Assembly: GCA_035610365.1 (NCBI GenBank)
Contig: CM069433.1
Coordinates: forward strand, 81,688,236 to 81,752,235
DNA from: Aquatica leii
Lineage: Eukaryota > Arthropoda > Insecta > Coleoptera > Lampyridae
Direction of reading: 5' to 3'
Length of the DNA stretch: 64,000 nucleotides
Positions 43,860 to 55,212 of the stretch are shown piece after piece. The notes under the pieces are model-generated. The model did not search any database. It was not told the DNA's origin and was given only the letters and a program-made list of their open reading frames with translations. How positions within the stretch are numbered: position 1 is the stretch's first letter; each line of letters starts with the position of its first letter. The translations under genes and the position numbers were made by a program.

Positions 43860-46800
43860 TGATTTCATATGAATCCTGCGTAATAAATTTCCGACTACAA
43901 AAAAAGAGTCTTAATTTGCGGCAACTTTGTGGTGGTACATATTTTAATTACATGTGCTAACTATAAAGCTGAACTAAAAGGGTTGGGAACAAGTTGTAGT
44001 GAAGTGCTATTAGTAATAATTCTACTACCCTGAAGTAGTATTTGTAAGTAGAAATAACTGTGTCACTAGAGCCAAGTGAAAAGTAACAGAATGGCGTGAA
44101 TAAGTTTCAAATGTTAACTAAATCCACAAAAGCCGGTCAATTTGTTTCTCATCTTCTTTTTTGAAATCTCTGGTCGTAATTTTCGTACTGTCATATAAAC
44201 TATGAACAAGTACTGTTATATCACAATACTGGAGACTTCAGTATAATTTTTACAAAATTTTGTTGCTCAAAGGAATTTTTGTCACTAAATAAGCAATAAT
44301 TATTAAAACATTAAAAATTTTAAATCTCACCTTTTTGGTAATTTTATTCGAAACCTCACAACTAGCTTTCCAAAAAAAAATTTAAAACAATATGTCGTAA
44401 ACATTAATAGTTGTTGAATAAGCAATTTAAAAAAAAATTTGCTCTTCAGTTTACGAAATATTAGATGCTCAAGAAGGGACCAGGAGTTTTTGCTACAATG
44501 GTAGTAGATGATCAGTTGTTCTAAACTGTTGTTTGACAGACTGTCAAAAGTTAGTGCACACCTTAAACAGTCTGTAGTTTATGATTTTTCAAATGGTAAA
44601 TTTAACTTAGTCAAAATAATGAAATTTTAAACGTAAGAAAGATGCATTAAAAATCCATGAATAATGCTTCAATTAAATACCAATATTAATTTTGCTTTAT
44701 ATAGTTAATGCACAAGTTAACACTTCTTACAAGTGTATGCCTTCTTTTAGACATGATATAATTATGAGATCTTTGTTTAGTTTTTTAATTCTTTTTACGT
44801 TGCTTTATAGTGTAGTAACTTGTTTTTTCTTATGTACTGATCAATTTAAACTTGATTTTCTTTATTATTGGGTACATAACCATAATTAATTCAAGTCGAA
44901 TCCGCCGAGGATGTTATCCATCCTTCTGTTCATCTCTTTAGTAACTTCAGCGATTTCTTATCGGAAGAATTTAAGCTTTTAAGGTGCTTTAAGGTCTATT
45001 GTCAACAGCTGTAATTGTTCTATTTCTTAAATTTGCTTTTTTACAAACTTTTCTATCTGCCAAGTTACATTGTTAATAATATCTTGGTTTCGCATTCTGT
45101 CTAGTTTAGTTTTTCTTATTTCCACGTTAGTTTATCTCGGCCGCCGTGTCGGTTTTGATTTCGGCTTCATAATATACATATATAAGTGATTGAGTTTTAT
45201 ATTTTTTTTTCTTGGAGTTAATATGCAGGGAATCCAAAAGGAGTTTTTGATAGAATTTTTTTTATTTGAATTTTTCAAATCTTTAGTATTACTCAAGTAA
45301 ATTTAAAAAAACACAAAACTACATTTTCAAATAATGTTCATGGTTTTATATTAATTTGAGTGGTGATAGTCATTTTTGTGCTCAAACATGATAATCCCAT
45401 ATTCTAAATTATTTATTTCAATTGTTCAATACAGTGCACAATGGTTATTGGAATCACGGATAATGTTATCAGTCGGGTACTGTTATGACTTGATTAAAGA
45501 CCGAACGTTGATACTACATAGCGAAAAACATCGTTTTACAGTTTTACATTGTACCCTAAAATACCTGTTTTACAGGTTTAGCTTTATTAATTGCAGCATT
45601 ATTTTTTTATTTAACTATTTTGACTGACGTACCTCATTTAAAAGTCTGTGAATACGTTATCTTCAAGTTACTTTGTATTTTTAGTGTACTTGGAAAGAAT
45701 GTCTAGTTCTTAGAATAACAACTTGATTTAACTACGTCTTATATTATAACATAATTTTAGATTTATTTTTATTTTTAGTAGCGGCCATTTTACTGAGAAC
45801 GACGTGTAGTTATTAGGACAGTGAATTAAACAACATAATATTGGTTTTGATTTTTTTTGTTAACGGTGTCAACAAACTTTTTATCGAAAAAGGTCCGTAA
45901 TTTTGAATTTATTTGGCTCAACATTTTAACTATTCTATTAGAACTTTTATTTTAATATTTTTTGCTTGTGTGAATGTTATAATTTCATCTTCTAAATTAA
46001 CAACTTGTTAATCAGACGTATACTGTATGTATTTATTGTTTTTTTGCTACTACCGTTTTTTTTTAAATATCAGATATTGTTATTCGGTAATTGTTATGAA
46101 AAACAGTCCCATTCTGATTCTATTAAGCGGCGTGCACTGTATGAATAATTTCTTATCGCATTACTAAACGAAATTGAAATTTTATTTACGGTGGGATGTG
46201 GAGATAGAAGGAGAGGAAAAATGTTGAATATGTTTAATAACCTACATCCTGAAATATGCTAAAAACTTGCGAATATATAATCTTTTTGTAATATCTCTGT
46301 ACGTGAAAGAGATTTAAATTTTTCTAAAGTACAATTAACAAACAAAACACACATTATTGGTTTTTACAGAAGCCAGACACAATTAATACCAGCCGGAAGC
46401 ACGTATCTGCGAAAGAATAAGTGGAACTCGACTTTTAAGGCTGAATTTTTTAATCCCAATCAACAGCGGATGTTTACCTTATTTTTTCTACAATTTGAGT
46501 TAGTTTTTGTTTTATTTTTTAACGAAGAAGATTTATATATATCTTATTCGAAAATATGGTGGTTTCAGCAAGATAGGGGCTTTTTTTAAATTTCGGAAAT
46601 AATGTTTGAGAGTTTTGTAATAAGGCGTTTGATAATCGAAGTATAAGAACGCAAAAGTTAGCTCTTACGCCAGATTTAGATAAGTGACAGATTGGCTTGA
46701 TTAGAAACTTCAGATGTTCTAATGTGGAAGATAGCTTTTAATGAAGATAACACTTACATAAACCAGTATTGTTAAAAAAAAGATAAGCATAAGACAATAA

Positions 46801-47670
46801 AAAATCATTGTTTTTTCCATTTTTATCACACTTTTTAAATAAGTAGTAATAAAAGATACAACAAACCTGATATTTAATTAAATTTATTATTTCGATTTTG
46901 TTGTCAAAAAACGGTGAAAATTATAAATCAAGCATACTGTTGAATTCCTTATTAAATTTTCAGATCAGGGGGTTCATTTTACAAATGTGATTTAAACGTC
47001 AAAAATCGTCTCTCAATATTAAAGTTGACCGGTTTTTGCATTTTTTTATTTTCGAATTCGTTTAAAAATCTAAGCAATTGGAAGTTTTAAAAATTCACCT
47101 TGTATACGAGCAGTGAATGTGTTTTGTTTACTGAATAATGCTTAAAAATCTACTGATAATAATCCTAATTTTTAGTTTTATAGTTATGTTTGTAGACAAA
47201 TATTTGCATCTTTACTATTAATATAATAAAAACGTTTTTAGCGGTGCTTGTCAATCAGCGTGCATTCATAATTTGTTTTTCATGTAATTCCGCTTTTGAT
47301 GAGTTAGGATTCCGATATAATTTTGTAACGCATCTATACGGAAGTTTCTATATTATCTAGTTAACGGAAATTAATCTATCCCTTTTTTTCAGTGTGTGCA
47401 CAGACCATGCATGGCATTCTTTGAGAAAGATTTTTGTTTTTCTTTAAATTATAAAAATTAAATTGCTTACTTTTAAAATACAATTAAAATTTCTGGCAAC
47501 ATTATTTTTCTATATTCTTCACACAATCGATTCAGAAATTCTTTATGAAACCTAAAGTTTTCTAAATGTATGTTCTAAATGTAATACAGTCAATTATAAC
47601 AGTTAAAGATAAGTTATATTATCAAATCTTATTATGTAAATCACAATCCTAATTTTCTTTATATCCAAGT
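43860..47670. other. Long non-coding stretch, presumed Amph intron
   Basis: Nearly 4 kb without a convincing coding segment, RNA gene or clear repeat. Confidence 0.4.
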
Positions 47671-47720
47671 TTTTTTTGGCTTATGTTCTTGGTCGATGGT
47701 CAGTATCAAACGTGAATGAT

Positions 47721-47867
47721 ATGCGTAAATTTCATCAACTCGTCTTTATTGTTGTAGTAGCGATTATCGTGAGAACATTAACTTTTAATTCATTGGCTGA
47801 CGATAAAAGATCCGTTGTACAAGATGTCCTTAATTGGATTTTTTATAAGGAAACTCGCGAACTATAA
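47721..47867 (+). CDS. Possible small secreted-peptide exon, cut by a transposon
   Basis: From an ATG at 47721 the frame reads MRKFHQLVFIVVVAIIVRTL, then TFNSLADDKRS: a basic start, hydrophobic core and small residues before a likely signal-peptidase site (NSLA), followed by a dibasic KR. From 47816 on, the frame runs into the TIR of a transposon and so is no longer original sequence. Codon usage has more G and C than the flanks. No homologue is recognised; it may be chance. Confidence 0.22.
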   Translation: MRKFHQLVFIVVVAIIVRTLTFNSLADDKRSVVQDVLNWIFYKETREL

Positions 47868-48269
47868 TAGATACGAGAAAATGGAACGCGTATCCTCGAT
47901 CTTGTTTTCCCAGAAAAACTCGATGGTAAAAACAAATTGAGCGATTGTTTTTTTGTTTTCCAGGTATACGCGAAAGTTTGATTTTCTTAATTTTTGACAA
48001 GTAGAGAAAAACGGTTTAGGTGACCTTAAGACACTAGAATGCATTGGGGTTGATAATTTTGCATAACTTCATTATATTTCAAGTTATGGCATACAGTTGT
48101 GTTTTTTTAAATGCAAATCGTAGTAGGCCATTAGACATTTAAAATCGTTTTTCTCTTCTCAATGATATACTATAACATGTAGGATCTATGATTTCATATT
48201 TTACTCATTTCATCAAAAAATCGATCTTTTTTAACAAACACGTATTCGGTTGTAGTTTTCTTATAGTAG

Positions 48270-48478
48270 GCTTCTGTTATCGAAAATGTAAACAAATTAA
48301 ATTAAACACACTTTATACAAAAGAACTTTTCATAACAATAAACGAATTAACAGAAAATTTTGTTGATTGTCTTAAGTCCATCTCAAATATTCATATTCAC
48401 AACGCAGTTCGTGGTGTTACAAAGGGGTGTAATTTATGTGTTGCTAGGAATGGACAAAATTTTGAAAATATACTTTGA
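48270..48478 (+). pseudogene. DUF4817-type transposase, C-terminal piece, inverted
   Basis: The plus strand reads FVDCLKSISNIHIHNAVRGV and CNLCVARNGQNFENIL before the stop. The C....NG..FE.IL ending is the usual C terminus of this transposase lineage. It points toward the N-terminal piece instead of following it, so the interior of this copy was rearranged. Confidence 0.5.
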
Positions 48479-48542
48479 ATGTTTAATTATTAATTAGGTA
48501 TTAAATCTTAAAATTTATTGTATTCATTGCAATTTCTTGTTC

Positions 48543-48725
48543 TTATAGTTTATCAATGATCCATGATTCCTCAGATTTTTCTTTCAATCTCATAAAAGTG
48601 GATTTATGAGGTTGTCTTCTTTCTGGGTAACGATCGAAATATAATTCGGCTGCAGCGTTCGAAGGGATATCACTTTGATTAAAACATTCTATTATATCGT
48701 ATTTTTCATAATTTTGAAAAGCCAT
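48543..48725 (-). pseudogene. DUF4817-type transposase, N-terminal piece
   Basis: Reads MAFQNYEKYDIIECFNQSD and AELYFDRYPERRQPHKSTFM, the helix-turn-helix pattern (RYPERRQP) also seen at 42.5 kb. It breaks off after about 60 residues; the catalytic core is missing. Confidence 0.65.
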
Positions 48726-49234
48726 TGCACTTTATACCAACTAACTTTTAAGAAAGAAAACTACAACGGAATACGTGTTTGTTAAAATATATCGATTTTT
48801 GATGAAATGAGTAAAATATGAAATTATAGACCCCACATGAATCAATGAAAAGAGAAAAAACAAACGATTTTAACTGTCTAATGGCCTACTATGATTTGCA
48901 TTAAAAAAACAAAACTAATATGCCATAACTTGAAATATAATGAAATGAAAATTATACAACGCCATTGCATTCTACTCAAAAAAGTGCTTTAAAGTCACGT
49001 AAAACGTTTTTCTCTACTTTGAAAAATAACTGAAATATCGCCATGTGTCGAAAATTCAGAAAATCAAGCTTTCGCGTATACCTTGACAACAAAAAACAAT
49101 CGCTTAATTTGGTTTTCACCACCGAGTTTTTCTCGAAAAAAGCGAGATCAAGAATACGTGATCCATTTTCTCGTATCTATTATAGTTACCGAGTTTACGT
49201 ATCAAGACATCCAATTTAGGACACCCTGTACAGG

Positions 49235-50455
49235 AAAGCTATTTCTAGCCAATAAACAGTTTATGTTCACTGTATACGCCTAAATTCACTTGTTTCTATG
49301 CTATGCAGAATGGATGCTTATTGGGTAACTAACTGTTCTTTAAGGTCAATACAAAAAAATAAAGTTAACCAAAACTATACTAATAAAAGTTTTTTTGTAC
49401 ATCTGACCTTTAAAGATTTGAATTGACTATGCATTATTTTTTTGTCATGCATATTTAACATAATTTTTCTATGGTAGTAGCAATCTAGCTTCATTCATAA
49501 ATTGTAATACTTTTTGAAACGTAACTGTTAAATACTTTAATTTTTAGAAAATTTTAATAACTGATGGGAAACAAACCATTCACATTTTTAGGTGTGTAAA
49601 TATTTGTGGTCAGTCGTAATTTGCACAATAAAATGTAACTACTCAATTTGATATAATTTATTAAACAGTGAAAAATGAGTCGATGTTTAAGTCGATTCAT
49701 CAAATAATGTAATAATAATAATAATAATGTAATATTTTTTTTAAATATATTATCTACAAGAAAACAAACATGAAAATGCTTAAATCTACGCATTACACAG
49801 TAAAACCTGGCAATTAAAAAGAAAGTACTTTAATAATTGTTAATTTAGTTGTATATTTACTGATGGAAGTAACAAAAAACCATTGTAATTTATTCAACAA
49901 ATAAAAGTTTAAGAAAAAGTGGTTTAACGTTACGAGCCTCTTCTAATTGTAGACGCATACCAAAGTTAGAAAATGTAAATAAAATAACGGTAGACACATA
50001 TTTTTAGGTGCGTGATTGATTGAGTTTTTTTGCCGGTTGACCTTGTTTCCATGACTTCAAGGAAGAAAATGTTGCCGCTTTAAATATTTATGTTTAACAT
50101 GCACTCTATGTAATGTTCAATTATGTAATGGAATTATATTGTCATCCTCTTTTATTGCTTGTACTTGATTCTGTTATATTCTATGCTTAAACATATCAGA
50201 TTGTAATTAAAACAGTTTTAAATGGGAGAAAGTGCGAGTTATTTTTTATTAAACAATCTAGCTGATTGGAAGATAGATGTACAGGTGCATGTGTAAAAAT
50301 CAAAATTTATGTTTTGCCTATCTTATTGTATTGTTATCTTAGTAGCTACATGATTATTACTTATCTTAGTTTTAATATATTTACTATCTTTTTGCAATCA
50401 AAAGAAGTTTTATTTTGTTTGAATGTATTAAACAATGTTGCTTGATGTGAAGTAA
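49235..50455. repeat. Non-coding stretch with a short TAA microsatellite
   Basis: About six to seven TAA repeats at 49709-49728. Otherwise nothing recognised. Confidence 0.5.
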
Positions 50456-50458
50456 TAA

Positions 50459-50644
50459 CATTCTGCTGAACTTTCATTGTTTATTATTTTGAAATGAATA
50501 TACACAACGTTTCGATTGCTGTGGTATCTGCAATCGTCATCAGGAATACTGTATTCACCTGATGACAATTGCAGATACCACAGCAATCGAAACGTTGTGT
50601 ATATTCATTTCAAAATAATAAACAATGAAAGTTCAGCAGAATGT
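50459..50644. repeat. Near-perfect inverted repeat with hammerhead-like motifs
   Basis: Arms 50459-50544 and 50558-50644 are inverted copies with one visible mismatch around a 13-bp loop AATACTGTATTCA. Each arm carries GTTTCGATTGCTGTGG or its complement. The structure matches the head-to-head tails of Penelope-like or related hammerhead-bearing retroelements; no coding sequence remains. Confidence 0.85.
50555..50597 (+). ncRNA. Hammerhead-ribozyme-like motif
   Basis: CTGATGA at 50559-50565, stem II TTGC...GCAA with an AGATACCACA loop, then CGAAAC at 50588-50593 and a GUU triplet. The left arm (50544-50505, minus strand) holds a second near-identical copy. Core bases are canonical; stem I is contributed by the outer arm sequence and was not tested. 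Confidence 0.55.
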
Positions 50645-51249
50645 TTTTACTTCAAGTTTTATTTTATGTAACAGTAGATCTGTTTCATGAGCAAGAACAT
50701 ATGCAAGTTTCTATATTTTGTGGTGTCGTTAGTACAAATGTAGGTCTAGGGCAAAACGCTAAACGGCCAAAAATGTGAACTCTTTCATTCAAATTAGAAA
50801 AAATAATAACCCTTCAAATATTACTTGTGGCATCGAATAGTAGGTACACGTATTTCATTGACAAATTTCTTAAAACATTTAGGCTCAGTTTTTAAATCAG
50901 AGGATAGGCAGACAATCGAATAAATAAATCAAAAAGCTGATGACAACTTTAGGTATATATTGTCGGCGTTTTGGTCATACTTTATATTGCAGAACAATCA
51001 ATACTCCGACTTGGTATGTGGTCGGCTTTTAGCACCAATCTTGTGGTGAATTTGCTGAAATAATAGGAAGTCCGCGTTTTGGACTAAAAACAAATATTAT
51101 TCAAATCATACTCGGCTTTGACGCTAAGTTCACGTACCATTCAATGTCATTTTGTGCCGGTTTTCATTGTGAACACGAAAAACGAATGTTTGAATAACTA
51201 CTAGTTTTGGACGAATCGAGGTTTTTATTTATACCGGAATCCAGATAGC

Positions 51250-51458
51250 ACAAAGTAGTCCGATGGACGTGTAGAATGGACATCCATTGATGTATGTCTT
51301 GACGTCCACTGGCGTTCCATTTCCGTCCTATGGACGTTTAGTGGACGTCCATTCAGTGTCCATTTTTCACAACAATGGACATCCGTGAAGAGTACATACT
51401 GCAATGTCTTATGGACGTCCATTTATGTACGCTTTATGGATGTCCACTGAACATCCAT
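51250..51458. repeat. ATGGACGTCC subterminal repeat block (left)
   Basis: Ten or so partly palindromic GGACGTCCAT/ATGGACATCC units are spread over 200 bp. The right end of the element has a smaller cluster of the same unit at 56010-56110. In CACTA elements such units bind the accessory transposition protein. Confidence 0.75.
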
Positions 51459-51930
51459 GAAGTAAATCCTACTCCTATACTGTACTTATTCTATTGATAG
51501 AGCAAATCCAAAATATGTAGAAACCCGCACAGGATTAGTATTATTAAATTGTGTTAGTCAAGCAGCAAATAGAACTTTAGATGTGTTTCTTCGTTTTATA
51601 TCTTAAAACACTTTTTGGTTTGTTGCTAATTGTAGTAAAATTTAATGACAGGTTATCATGTGGCAGGTAGGTGCTTATATTTTAGATTTATTCTATATGT
51701 AGATTTGATTTGACAGGTGGAAATAACACAAATAATAATTTTAGACCAACTTTTTTTATATTCAACTTAGTAAATAAAATATAATATGACTGGTTAGGTA
51801 AAACAATTGTCTTTTTTTTTAACGTTCTGCGCAGCGTCGGAGCTATTTAGCAATGGTCACCTCCGCTTCCTTCTCGGAACAGTTTGGAAAAATCTTAAGT
51901 GTCGCTTTGATAAAGTGTAATAGTAAATAT

Positions 51931-52387
51931 TGAAACATCCGAGAAATTACTTGCAAATGCAAGAGCCTTCTAGAAGCTGTTATCCATTTTCTAGAAGATA
52001 TAGCGAAAAGTAAGGAACGCTCGAGAAGGATTCGCCGATGTCTATAAATACGTAAGAAAGAAATCGTAGGTCAGTTATTGTCGTAACGCGAATGCAGCTG
52101 TATTAAGAAGATTATCAAGTGTAAATAAATCGTTAGCACGCGTGTGTCTACATAAATATACCGAGAATAATCGTGTACGTGATTATTAGTGTAAATAACT
52201 GCGAGGCTATCCGAGGACGTTATCTTATCTTCTTGTAAGTGATATAAATTATAGTGTAAGTGTTTTTATTAAATATTATTACATTTAATTAGTTCGGTTA
52301 ATTTAAAAGTGTACATATTTCAAGAATAAGTAAACATAATTTTTAATCGTTTAAATAAATTAGTTAATAATAAATAAATACGTAACA
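51931..52387 (+). mobile_element. Solo LTR (Gypsy-like), copy 2
   Basis: A fossil LTR of about 457 bp, TGAAAC...TAACA, with a 4-bp target duplication ATAT (51927-51930 and 52388-52391). It is homologous to the minus-strand LTR at 17257-17681, particularly over GTGATATAAATTATAGTGTA and the following 50 bp. It carries TTCTAGAA twice (51968 and 51989), each fitting a two-unit heat-shock element, and a TATAAATA box at 52043-52050. It inserted into the CACTA-like element. The two LTRs are clearly diverged, so they stem from separate insertions. Confidence 0.78.
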
Positions 52388-52420
52388 ATATTGTATAAAA
52401 ATTTGTAGGGAAAAACTTCC

Positions 52421-53395
52421 TTACTTATTAGCAATCCATTCAATTTCCTGAAAAAGTAAAGTAATTAAATTTAAAGTGCAATTCAATATACTTACAGCAG
52501 AGCTCATTGATCTATCTGTATCCAAATATTCTTCTAATTTTTGTAAATCTGCTACAGAATCTATCCGAAGATTCTCAACACCGAAAATGGATTTGGCATC
52601 TTCAACAGAATTTGAATTATTGTCCAATTTATTTTTTATTTTTTTTACATCTTCAGCTAAATCTGCCAAGGCGATTTGAATAATATTCTGTTTTTTTTAT
52701 AATTTTTTTAAAATATTCTATAACAAAATGAAACTTATTATGTATATGAATACCATCATTATACCATTTATTTGCCGCAGATGTGATGATAATCATGATA
52801 ATAATGATTAGTGTCATTATCCCTAATCAGGACATCATCATTTTCTCTTATCATTTACTGTAGTGTTTTTATTTCCAATAACAACTATTAAAAACAAATT
52901 GGGCATTATAATATATTAAAAAATAGTATTTACTAAAACTCAATCTTACTCACTCCAGTAGCATACCATAAGTCTCACACGACGTATCGTCTTCACTAAC
53001 CTCAAACGACGCAAACCTTGTGAACGTAGTTTTCATAGTTTTTCTTTTCTTGCGATGTGACTGTGTGTCAGTCAGTTCTGATTGAGATTCGACAAGAGAT
53101 TTTAAATCGCTTGTTTCAGTAGCCTTCTTCGCTTTTTTCTTGGCAGATTCGAAATCATCTACACATTTAAGGACAAGAGTTATCAAAAATTTAAAAAATT
53201 TATATACAGAAAATTTTGAATATTACCAAACACGAGTCAATGGGGTGAATGGATGAATTTCCCATGACTCTACGTCAGGAGGTTTGCAATTTTTAATGGA
53301 AATTTTGATGCTACTTGCAATCCAAGGATGCCAGTAACATTGGTTTTTGCGCACCCAAGATGTAGAAACAGCTGCTACTGCATCATTCTGATGAA
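52421..53395 (-). pseudogene. DUF4806-type protein relic of the CACTA-like element
   Basis: Read on the minus strand: an N-terminal piece SWVRKNQCYWHPWIASSIKI and WEIHPFTPLTRVW (about 53380-53225), a gap with GT...AG ends near 53224-53160, then DDFESAKKKAKKATETSDL and RKKRKTMKT (53160-52950), and finally FGVENLRIDSVADLQKLEEY and LDTDRSMSSAVS (52669-52421), the start of a DUF4806 domain. Proteins with a W...CYWP N terminus and C-terminal DUF4806 accompany transposases in arthropod elements. The DUF4806 domain is cut short just before the inserted LTR. Confidence 0.6.
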
Positions 53396-53799
53396 GAAAT
53401 TTTATAATAGACCAAGATTGTTGTTCTGTTTGTTTAAATTGTTTATGACTAATAAAATTGTAACAAAATCACTAAAGACAGATGAATGGAAATTTGACAA
53501 CCTCCTACTTTTCAAAATGTTCTTTTCAGTAAAATTTATTGGATTGAATAGAAAAAGTGAACCAAACGGATGTTCCAACAGTATTTTTGTTAATATAGCC
53601 TTAAAAAATATTTGCATGAAAAATTTGAATATATTTTTAATTATATCATCATTGATATATCACTTCTGGTATTCCACTCTAACTTGTATGAAGAATGGGA
53701 ACAACAAGCAACGTATTCCTATATGACATTTTTACAAATTTAAATTTTATATCCTTTATATTCCATGCAGTTAATGGTCCTAAATGACTGACTAAAAAA

Positions 53800-55212
53800 A
53801 TATTTATTAGTGATGACTTACATGGCTTTTATTTAGTAAAAATCTTCGACAGATACTTTTCGCCAATTAAAAATAAATTATTATCTTTTCTCACAAAATT
53901 TTTTATGCAAACAATACTTTTATCGTTAAGAAAACAGTAGGTGTCTCCTTCTGATTGTTTTAAAATAAATAATTCGAACTCAACTTGTTTAAACTGACTA
54001 CAACCCTGAATTTTTTAGTATAAGTACATTACAATGTTCATATTTTGGCACAATTTTATGTAGCCTGTTATCTTTCTTTATTTTTACTATCTGTGCCAAA
54101 GGTTTGTCGCTTTTCCTAATCTGTTGAATATTTGTAAGTAATTTTCAAAAGGAAAAGATGCAAATTGGACCAAAGTGCAAATGTTTTTGTGTCTTCATGG
54201 AGATGAATCAAGTTATGAATGTTGTGGGATGCATCCTCTTCACCATAGAGAGTTATTACAGTTTGAATGAAATATTTTAGTAGATCATGAGCATCATAAT
54301 CACCCAATCCACTTATGTATTCCAAATCCGACAAAATAATTACCAACACAAAAAATATATGTATTCTTCATAAAACAAAACAGATTTTAATATAAGTTCA
54401 TGCAGGCTACGCGGTTTTCTAACAAACTCACACGGGATATTGGCTTTTTGGGCAACCAACATTTCTCAAATTGGTGTTATTTCAGTAAAAGACAATTTTT
54501 GTGGCACTTTTTCATTAACCCATAATAAAAATAATTTTCTCACTCCTAAATAAATTAAGTGCATGGGATCAAGAGGAATGTTTGGAATTAAAGATACACC
54601 AGTATGACGATCCTAATCTATTTGTTGTCTAAAATTTCCATCATTTCTTAGTCGTAAGTTATTCGTTTCAGAAAAACAAACACAATTACAAAACTTACTT
54701 CAACGTATGACTTCGTACAAGAATGATATCCTGTATGCCTCTTTGTATATAAAACAAATGATTTAGCTGGTGCATCACATATTAGACCAAGTACTTTAAA
54801 TGGGTATATGCGCCCATTATAAGAAAAACCATTACTCATTAGTTCGATTATCTCATCTATAAACTGGGCTAAAAAACAATTAGCATTTTTTTGGCTTATC
54901 AAATCCGTGATACAATCCATTAATTTCTACAACTGAAAAATTTTCGTATAAAGTACATAAAATGGGATACAATTGACTACCGTTTGACTTAATAATTGAA
55001 AGGCTATCGACATTTACAGATATATTTATAGAATCTAATCTATTTAAAAAATTATATTTATTGAATAACTTTGCGACTACCACCGAAACTCCAAAATGAT
55101 TATAATTTCCAAGTTCAATAATGTGTATGTTTAATTTCCCGGGGTGTATTGAGCAATGTTCTGGAATCAGATAGAAGATAACAAAGAGTTTATGTACCCA
55201 AACTGTTATCAT
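53800..55212 (-). pseudogene. CACTA-like transposase pseudogene
   Basis: Fragments in order on the minus strand: IPEHCSIHPGKLNIHIIELG and NYNHFGV (55212 onward), SINISVNVDSLSIIKSNGSQ with LYPILCTLYENFSVVEINGL, then AQFIDEIIELMSNGFSYNGR with FKVLGLICDAPAKSFVLYTK and GYHSC (54870-54690), then DAHDLLKYFIQTVITLYGEE with SHNIHNLIHLHEDTKTFA (54300-54170), and a C-terminal EGDTYCFLNDKSIVCIKNFV (about 53950). The SVN-D-L..SNG-Q and ICDAPA..F...GY-SC blocks are characteristic of a CACTA/EnSpm-type transposase found in animals. Frames change several times and the C-terminal third is poorly kept. Confidence 0.7.

Larger units (their letters stand above)
47816..49232. mobile_element. Foldback-like DUF4817-lineage transposon
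   Basis: Inverted arms of about 450 bp (47816-48265 and 48745-49232) share TAATAGATACGAGAAAATGG, ACTTGAAATATAATGAA and GGCCTACTA landmarks. The tips read TGTACAAGATGTCCTTAATT and, inward from the right, TGTACAGGGTGTCCTAAATT. Between the arms are transposase pieces in opposite orientation: an N-terminal piece on the minus strand and a C-terminal piece on the plus strand. Confidence 0.75.

Noticed and set aside
50930-50960. CTGATGA at about 50937 as a hammerhead
   Set aside because: No GAAA core at suitable distance and no stem II.
53328-53726. 132-codon plus-strand ORF
   Set aside because: It overlaps the antisense of the DUF4806-type relic and flanking CACTA DNA; composition is hydrophobic and random-looking.
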